Source: Linnemannia schmuckeri
Lineage: Eukaryota; Mortierellomycota; Mortierellomycetes; Mortierellales; Mortierellaceae
DNA: 64,000 nucleotides
Assembly (NCBI GenBank): GCA_029449235.1
Contig: JANATG010000011.1
Location: 650,001 to 714,000, forward strand
Reading direction: 5' to 3'
Under the pieces are notes generated by a model. The model was given only the letters and a program-made list of their open reading frames with translations, was not told the DNA's origin and made no database searches. The translations under genes and the position numbers were made by a program. Shown here in pieces: positions 56,388 to 64,000 of the stretch; position 1 is the stretch's first letter, and each line of letters begins with the position of its first letter.

Positions 56388-59300
56388 CGCTGGATGTGTG
56401 TAGAGTTAGTAAATGAAGAGGGCAGAGAAGAAGAGAAGGAAGTGTGAACGAGGGTGAAAAAATATTGTCGATCGATTTTGGACGCGTTGTTTCAGTCAAG
56501 GAAAAAAAATGTGCACTTGTGTGACAGCGATCTGTTTTACTGTCTCGAGATTGGCACCAAGAGTAATTGTGAGATAGAGATGTAGGAAACAGGAGGTTAT
56601 GATACCGGGGTTGTAGCTAATGTCCCTGACTGAGAGGGCAGCTTCTCAATGTTGCTTAACCATCAGCTTGACCTGAAAACGGCACAAAGGGTTCTCTTCT
56701 TCTTTATTCATGATCCGACTAGTCATTAGACTTGTTCGTTGCTGGCGTTTGCAAGTCTTCGCTTGTCGATTGAAGGCAGAAAAGTAGCAAGAGTTATTTT
56801 ACAATCCAACGGTCGAATGCTTCGTGCAATTGAGATCGAAGACAATGATCAATCAACCACAGCACAAGATAGATAATAACGGCAAGGGAGAGAGATAAAG
56901 AAACTACGGTTTGATGTGCATGACCCTAATCCCTTGGGCCATTAGTATCACCACATACAACAACCTTTGCCCATGTCCCCGTTCAATTTTCTTGTCCCTT
57001 CCAGCCAATCGCTCTCGTTTTACTGGCCTGCTCTCCCAATACCCATGCGACCCTTTTTTTTGTTCTTTTCAGTTTTTGTTTGCCACTCCTCGCACCTACC
57101 TCTCTTTCTTTCCTTCCATTCCCATGTACACATACTTCCTCCTTCCTCTCTAGTCATTCCTTCACCCCACCGTCATCACCATGGGCACAACCAATGCATT
57201 CTAAGAACAATCCCAATCGCCTCTGTCGGCTGACACCCACCTTCCATCGCGCTCGTCAAAGCCTGCCTCCTCAACTTGACCTGTTCGTCGCGTTACCAGC
57301 CCACCTCAAGTCTTGTCGCCAGCCTCTTCGCAATAAAGGACGTCTCAATTCCATTCAACTATCTACGATGACCTCGTGTTCTACTTTGCAGATCCCCTCC
57401 TCCTTCTCTTCCATTCTTCTCTTGTCGATTCATCCATCGCTTCCATTCCTATAGACAACAACAACAACAACGACAACAAGGACAGAGTTCGCGGCACCAG
57501 GGATAGCATGAACGACAACGGCATATGTGGCAGGAGTAGCAGCAGCAACACTCATGTCACCATGGTGATTTGGTCTCATCAGCCACAGCCCTCCGTCTCT
57601 CGGGTCCTCCGTCATGCAATTGAATTATTAAAGGCCTGCCTGCCTGCCGTCTGTCTGCCTGTCAACCCCAGAAGCAAGGAAAGTATACGACTCTCTTGTC
57701 TTTTTTGACCTTCGTTCGCTGTTAGTGTATCGTCTCTCTTTTCCCCTACGGAGGCTTGTTTCCTTCAAATCGAAATCCAGTCAGTGCTGCCCACACACCG
57801 GCAGGTCCAACTCTTGTTGTGTGCCTTGATGCATATCACGACTCTGATTTACAAGGATCCATGGACTTGGTCCCCGTCTCGAAACCCTGGAGCAATGGTC
57901 TTGTCTGCCCGTGAATTGACGCTTCTAGAGAACATATTGGCCAAGAGTCCTTGGAGCTATTGATGCAAGTATGGATGGGGCTACTGGTGATGTCTTGGCA
58001 AAATGTTCAATGTATGGAGAGCTGGCGGTATGGGTAGCTCCTGAATACGATCCGAATGAAGGAATTACGGAAACACACGGGGCCAATCGACAATGGTTCA
58101 GACTGGTCTCTTGAGGGGTTTGGGAACGCTGCATTGTAGTGAATAGTGTGTGTGGAGGCGTTGGTGATGGACTTCTAATCATTGTTGTATTTTACTTTCA
58201 TTTTTCTAACCTCTTCTTTTCCTTTTTCTCTCTTTTTCTCCACTGGTTTTCTTTCGATCTCGGCTCGTGTATCTTCGTTCGCATGCGATTGAGACGGTTT
58301 CGGACGCAGCCATTAAGTTGATATCGAGAGATTGTCTCCAAAGTTCGGTATCTTGCAGGAAAGTTATATGTTGGACTCAAGCCATAGCCATGTTGGTTTT
58401 TTTTTGAATGTTTACCGATATAATGATGATTAGCCCTTGATCGATGCGAAAGAAATAAACGCCGACTGATCTTTGGAGGCGCAGGATGGATGTTGTTTGT
58501 ATGGAAGGAGAGACGGTGGTCCATCCCTCCTTGAAGATCCGGAAGAACAAGCCATGGCCGGGAATTTGGTCCGCGTTGCGGAAGCTGCGGTCAGCTGTTG
58601 CAGTAGCGCATTCAATCGACATGATATAGTTATGGTGTTTTTCATCTACTGCGTCTTTGGTTACGATTTATGATAGAGTTTATGGTGGGAAAGTTCTGCT
58701 CATTACTTGATGAGAGTATGAGACAAGTCATTTAGAGCCGAGGCGGTGACTGTGTTGAAAATGTGCACTACTGATTGGTGTAGTATTGGACGCATAGTCG
58801 AGTTAAGAATGACCAGAGTGGGAAGGATCCGCACAAGTGTGCAGGGTGGCTTTGACTGGAAATACTAGAAAAGAGTAGACCACGACAATGTGATAAATCT
58901 TGTTGATTCTTCGCCTGCTAGGATTCTCCGAATCCTCTGCCGACTATTGCTTTTTCTGAAAAGGAGCCATATCCGTAAACCAATGCGAGTTTGTTTATTA
59001 GTAAAGAATAGAAGAACGCGACTATCTTACGATCTCATCCTACCCACTCCAACCTCGATACATGATTTTCTAGCCAGAATACCCTAACAAACAAGCCCGT
59101 ATTGCAAACCAAATGTATTTTCTCGTGATCAATCATTCATACATGTTTGTTTTATTGTCTGTCGCGTAACATGCTTAGAAGACTATCCCGCAATTCAGGA
59201 GAAGGATATGTAAGAGAGCAGATCGTATGTGAACGAGATACATAAACATATACCTCTTTTTTCTCTCTTGCTGTAAGGTGTATGTTTGTTGTTGGTCACA

Positions 59301-61594
59301 TCCAGACGCGTAAAATTGCAATTTCGATGGAAAGATATGTGAGCACGTAGGAGAGACAAGCCCACATACAAGAATCGTATGTTTGTGTCCAATATCCCAC
59401 TTCCGTGCGTTTTTTTTCAATTCAACTGGGGGCCTTATCCCTTCATTTTGGACCAGAGGGACAACTGGCAGCCTGATTGGCGCCTATCCATGTCCTGCCC
59501 TTGCATTTTTATCTCATAGCCCCTTGCATTACATCCGAAACCGAGTCAGTTGTTCTCGCATTTTTTTGTTTTTTTTGCCACACTGCCTACCCACCTCCCC
59601 TCCTTCATACTTGCAGAAAAAACATTGCGAGCCTACAAGGGCAGTCTCTCATCTCCTTCCCCTGAAGCTCACGGCAGTTAATATTCCCGAGGGGAGAGAA
59701 CCGTTGGATGTGAAATAAAAATGAAAAGAAGGGGAGTTAGTCGCCGGTCAAGTTTTTGTGTCGTCTCAAAGGAGGTCTTCAGTTTCTTCATTGCCCTCTT
59801 GCTTTCGTTCTTGATGTATATGTCAAGTCGGTCTTTGGAGCTGAGTGGGGGTCTTGGTAGTGAACGCATTTGACTAGGCTTGACTGATAACTAATGTGCA
59901 CGATGTGTAGAAATCAGTCATTTCTTTTTTTTTTTTGGTTCCATATGGTATTTACGGCCCAATCCCACGTTTTTTTCTTGTGACAGAGCACGGTCTCACC
60001 CAATGTTTCATAGAAAGAACGAAGAGTGTGGATGAGATCAACAGTCAGGGTACCGAGATTTTTTCGTGCACCATACTCGCCATTTTTTTTTCGTATTCAC
60101 GAGTACACCCTGCTGGATTTTTTACTCTCCTTAGAATCGCATCGAGGCTTGGTGGCAAAAATGAACATATATTCTTTCCCAAGTTGTGACCTTTTTCTTC
60201 CTGGCCATTAACCCATCTCACCCATCTCACCCACGATATAGATCGCCCTCTCTCCTTTCAATCGAACTATTCACTTTCATTTCTGGTACCCCTTCTACAT
60301 TAAAAAAAAAAAGCTAATTACCGGGCCCTGATTCACATATTCAAACGTCCCCATCTCCATGTGAACCCTCGAAAAATAAGAAACAATAGAAGAAAATTGG
60401 TCCAGGGTCACCAACGTGACAGTCATACAAACATACACTGCGGACAATCCGATATTGCTGAGTTTTTGCAATCAATCCGTTCTCGACCGTCGTCTGTTTC
60501 GTGTCGGCCATCGAAAAAAAAATGTCAGGGCGTTTTTTCCTTTGATCTTTGATCTTGTCCGCGATGAAGGAGAGTGAAAGGAAGAGCATGCGGTAAAAAA
60601 CAAGTGAAAAAATCGAGCAGTACCTGTAGGCGGGATAGGAGCAATTAGCAGCACGTCCCCTCGATTTCTTATGCACATGAAGATACATTTCGTTTTCGTT
60701 TGATATTAGGATGTGGAGGTAGGTACTTCTACGATTACATTTTCTGGTCGGACCATGATAATGCGAGGGGACGATCGATGCTAATAGAAAGAGCGATGTG
60801 TAGATAATGGACACGAATGTGGGACGGGGTACATGGAGGGTAATACAAAAGCCAAATTGGTACTTGCAGTCATCCAAATCGCCCATACGCCTATGATGGA
60901 TGGTTTTATGAGAAAACCTTCTTTCCACCTGTGAAAGGAGGGCACAAACACCTTGAATCGGCGAACCTCCACGTTGCGGGCGCTATCATTTTCAAATTTC
61001 CGGGACTGGTGCTATTGGTGCAAGTCAGAAAAATAAAGGAACGTGTTTTCGTCATTGTTCATTTGTCTTTTAATGAATTGGAAACCTCAATTTATAATTC
61101 CCTAATACAACGACAAAAGGGGCCCCAGGGATATGCCAAATAGGTGCACCCGGAGAAGGGAGAAGGGGGCGAAGGGAGGGAGGGGGGAGAGAAGCTCACA
61201 TATCTGTCAGAGGTGGGTAGACAGACGGATTCGTCTCATACAAGAATTTAACGTGAATGGCTCCCTCTTTTTCTATTTCTTTTTCTATCGCTACTTCTCT
61301 TCCTCTTGTTGCCTCGCCCCTTTTTCTCTAAGAACAGAAAAAGACCAGACAGTCGTGTATGCAGAGTGACATTTTACGAGCAAAAGTTCAGTAGGAAGAC
61401 GGAGACAAATATGCACGGATTGAGGATTGATAAAAATATCGAATGAACTGGGAGAAGTGGTGAGCATAATACGGTCTTTCTTTGTGTGTCAGTCAACCTA
61501 TGTGGTACATTGAACGTTTTTCTCGCTTTGCCAACGGTTCCCTTTATTTTTTCATTTGCTGTTCTTGTGGTTCACCTATGGTGGTTATAATCGC

Positions 61595-61658
<64 letters not shown>

Positions 61659-62792
61659 GCACGCACACGTACTAATCAAGGCAACAAGGGATCTAACAGT
61701 TTTGACAGCCTGAGGTTCGACCCCCTCATTGGTTCTCTCTCCCTCTTAACTTCCCTTTCGCTTTCCCTTTCCAATGCTTCCATCACACCCCTTCCTCCTA
61801 TTCCCGTGCATGTATAGGCCTAGGATAAATCAACTAATCCACATTCATCGCATGTTGCTTCTGTCTCGCTGACTCTCATTGTATCTCTCTTATGACCCTC
61901 TCTCGCTAGCTCAACTAAGCAAATATTTTCTTCTGCCTTCTAGTCAAAAGCAACAAAGATAATAAACAGGGCTACATGATCGATGGTAGACTAGCAATAT
62001 AGTGTTTGCATGATCCGATGTAATAAACACCCTAGATTTCCTAAATAATAATAATCAAAGAATGAGAAGCAGTCAAAAGAGGGTAAGCCTTCTTCATTCT
62101 GACCAAATAGCCCACTCCAGTACTTACCTATGTGTAATAGTAGTGTGTGCGGTAAAAGGGGATGGTTAATCAAAGCGCTAATGGTAGGGGGATAGGGGAA
62201 TGGGACGTATCGGGACATCGATACATCGGCACATTTTGATTTATTTGTTGCCGAATGTACGCCCTAAATTGCATTTTCTTCCTAATTTCCCGCTGAAAAA
62301 TTTTATTGTGTTGACACTGTGCTACCATATGGCCACCATTGGTCATTCACCCGCTGTTGACTTTTGTAGTCACGAAAACAAGACCAAAACAAACAACAAG
62401 GGTTGGTTAGTGTTAATTCATTTTTTTTTGCAAGCCTTTTGTAAATGTTCATTTCAAGCCGCGGTAGTCTAAGATCCAGGCACCACTCGATTATGGTTTT
62501 TCTTTCCTTTGAAGGTGGCTAGTAGTGATTGCGAGGCGGAGGAACGGATATTTTTCGTCAAGAGTGAAGAGTGTGAAGGACGAATGAGAGTGGAGGAAAG
62601 ACGATCAGGGACAAGAAAAAATGTTTTGGAACCATCATCTAGCGTTAAGCCCGCTCCAGAGAATTGTTTCTCAGAAATACAAATCATAATTGCGAAAAAG
62701 GGGGGTGCCTTGATCCAAGCGGCAAGTGTTCACATCAAATGCGAAAGTATTCAGTTGTATCAAAAAAAGGGTAAGAGGAGTCATCAGGTTTG
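56388..62792. other. 6.4-kb region without a supportable gene
   Basis: Non-coding or relic sequence. The part at ~57370-58170 has more balanced base composition than its surroundings and several adjoining frames that read like protein, but they are broken by stops and frame shifts (see findings). The rest is A/T-rich with simple repeats, including AC29 at 61597-61654 and the short repeat CCCATCTCA at ~60213-60230. I saw no tRNA, rRNA or transposon. Confidence 0.45.
61597..61654 (+). repeat. (AC)29 microsatellite
   Basis: Perfect AC dinucleotide run of 58 bases followed by GCACGCACGC. It produces a spurious Thr-His frame. Confidence 0.97.
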
Positions 62793-62800
62793 TATAAATA
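62793..62800 (+). promoter_or_regulatory. TATA box of the secreted LPMO-like gene
   Basis: TATAAATA, 161 bases before the start codon and followed by a C/T-rich leader (62820-62945). It is the clearest TATA box in the window and suits a strongly or conditionally expressed secreted protein. Confidence 0.65.
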
Positions 62801-62960
62801 CAGACGGGTTCGCCCACTTTTTTCTCGACATCAAACTTCTCTCTTCTCCTTCCTTCAATAGACTTGAAACCTCCTCTCCTCACAAAAGCCTTCGCTTCTC
62901 CATCCTCTCCAACAACACAACCAACTCTCACTCACCGCACCTCTAACAACTTCAACAAAA

Positions 62961-64000
62961 ATGATGTTCAAGACCACTATCCTCGCTGCCGCCATGGTTG
63001 CTCTCTCTGCCTTGACCGTTCAGGCCCATGTCGGACTTTCGTACCCCTGTGCCCGTTACCACCCCGCTGCCGGATGCCCTGCTCCTCCACGTACGTATTC
63101 TTGTATTTCTCTTTATGCTCTCAAGTTCATTCCACGCAAAGGTCCCCGGGCTGTGAATGATCTCAGCTCAACCACGCCTTTTCTTTTGGAATTTCGGTCC
63201 CTTTCTTATTTTTCATGGGTTCCGTTGTCTCTCTGTCTTTGTTTCTCAGCAATCAACTAACCCGATCCATGTTCCTCGTCTCCGCCTTTTTCAATATTTT
63301 TTCGTGCGGTTAACAATATTAATATAATAGCGGGCCAGTCGATTGACTACGACGTCAACGCTCCCATTTCCACCTCGGACACGATCAACGCCCCTCTTTG
63401 CAAGGTAATAGTCGAACGCACAAAACCACAAGTGGTTTAAATGAGGGAATACCACCACATGTTCAATCTCCATGCAGTATTTTTGGTGCCCCCCTCTTTC
63501 CCTGGCTCTCACGATTGTGTGTGCTGTGCGGTCCTTGTGCGATATTAATGATCGCCGATGAATGAGAGCCCAAGACCTCCCCCTACTTTTTTCCTAGTGG
63601 ATGCCCCTGGAAAATTCGGTTCCTGAATTTTTTATTTCCCTCTTTGGTCACTGATGTCATATAACCACATGGCACTGGCCCTGGCATTATTTCCACATCC
63701 ACATACTCTCTCTATAGTCATTTCTAACTCCCTCCTTCTCCATCTCCATCTTCATTTAACCTCTAACAGCACACCGTGCCATACACCAAGCGCACGACCT
63801 TCAAGGCCGGCCAGACCATCCAGACAAAGTACTCTGTCGGTGCCGCTCACGGTGGTGGACATTGCCAGTGGGCATTGTCGTATGACAACGGCAAGACCTG
63901 GGTTGTCCTCAAGACCATGATCCGCGACTGCCTCCGCGGTGCCACTGGCTCTTACTCTGTCCCTGTCCAGATCCCTGCCAACGCTCCTTCCGGCAAGGCC
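62961..64000 (+). CDS. Secreted lytic polysaccharide monooxygenase-like protein (AA11-like, partial)
   Basis: Probably an extracellular copper enzyme that cleaves chitin or another polysaccharide oxidatively. Exons 62961-63090, 63331-63404 and 63770 to beyond 64000, with phases that agree; the 3' end is outside the window. A 22-residue signal peptide (MMFKTTILAAAMVALSALTV then QA) is followed directly by His23 (HVGLSYPCARYHP). An N-terminal His is required for the copper 'histidine brace'. A second candidate ligand lies in AAHGGGHCQWALSYDNGK, which resembles the AHGGGHCQ block of AA11 enzymes; further Cys residues (C30, GCPAPP, PLCK, RDC) could form disulfides. The segment SVPVQIPANAPSGKA fits the beta-sandwich. 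Assignment to AA11 rather than a related fungal AA family, and activity itself, are inference. TATAAATA lies upstream. Confidence 0.72.

Noticed and set aside
60341..60928. 195-codon minus-strand frame
   Set aside because: No domain, start context or conserved look; composition matches the surrounding A/T-rich non-coding DNA.
61597..61654. CRISPR array or satellite
   Set aside because: It is a simple dinucleotide repeat without spacers; CRISPR is not expected in a fungal nuclear genome and none was seen anywhere.
61482..61817. Plus-strand frame with Thr-His repeat
   Set aside because: It is the translation of the AC29 microsatellite.
1..64000. tRNA or rRNA genes
   Set aside because: I scanned for the GGTTCGAATCC-type B box and rRNA-like stretches and found no candidate that folds; a tRNAscan or covariance-model search would be decisive.
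1..64000. Transposons or virus-derived genes
   Set aside because: No transposase, integrase, reverse transcriptase or viral domain is visible in any frame; only simple repeats and one small tandem duplication were found.

Overview
This window looks like nuclear DNA of an early-diverging, filamentous, zygomycete-type fungus; a Mortierellomycota-like genome is my best guess. That guess is inference from gene style and was not checked by search. The supporting signs are many short introns with GTAAGT/GTATGT-like donors and TACTAAC-like branch points, long pyrimidine-rich leaders, and 'animal-like' genes (TCAIM, CENP-H, SUGCT, COG3, a PA-domain EDEM) beside fungal ones (an F-box/RCC1 protein, a homeobox regulator and an LPMO-like secreted protein). 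I rebuilt the exon-intron structures by hand from splice signals and reading-frame continuity. Every multi-exon model below keeps an intact frame.

Layout. 1-8.3 kb: a DDT/WHIM chromatin-remodelling subunit (minus, runs off the left edge), complex I subunit NDUFS7 (plus) and an SLC25A44-like mitochondrial carrier (minus). 8.9-17 kb: COG3 (Golgi tethering) and a large EDEM-like GH47 protein with a PA domain (ER glycoprotein quality control), both plus. 17.2-18.3 kb: a decayed copy of ribosomal protein eL8 on the minus strand with two in-frame stops. 19-22.6 kb: a large unrecognised gene and a small acidic-tailed membrane protein, both minus. 22.8-31.8 kb: TCAIM (mitochondrial), a P-type cation ATPase with an EF-hand-like N-terminal extension, and kinetochore protein CENP-H, all plus.

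31.8-46.1 kb is mostly non-coding: two long pyrimidine-rich stretches flank one intronless Ser-rich gene of unknown function (35.4-36.5 kb), and there is an imperfect tandem duplication at 37.7-38.2 kb. 46.1-50.3 kb: a 1263-residue homeodomain protein with a very long upstream region. 50.6-56.4 kb: SUGCT (class III CoA-transferase, mitochondrial) and an F-box/RCC1 protein, both minus. 56.4-62.8 kb is non-coding or holds only gene remnants. The window ends inside a secreted protein whose predicted mature N-terminus is histidine, as in copper LPMOs.

The genes do not form an operon or gene cluster; this is ordinary eukaryotic gene order with several divergent promoters. Four products are probably mitochondrial (NDUFS7, carrier, TCAIM, SUGCT), and COG3, the EDEM-like protein and possibly the ATPase belong to the secretory pathway. 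I saw no convincing new multi-gene system. The most unusual items are the eL8 relic, the EF-hand-like extension on the ATPase, two GC-AG introns that the frame requires, a frame-shifting optional intron in COG3, and a possible broken gene at 57.4-58.2 kb.
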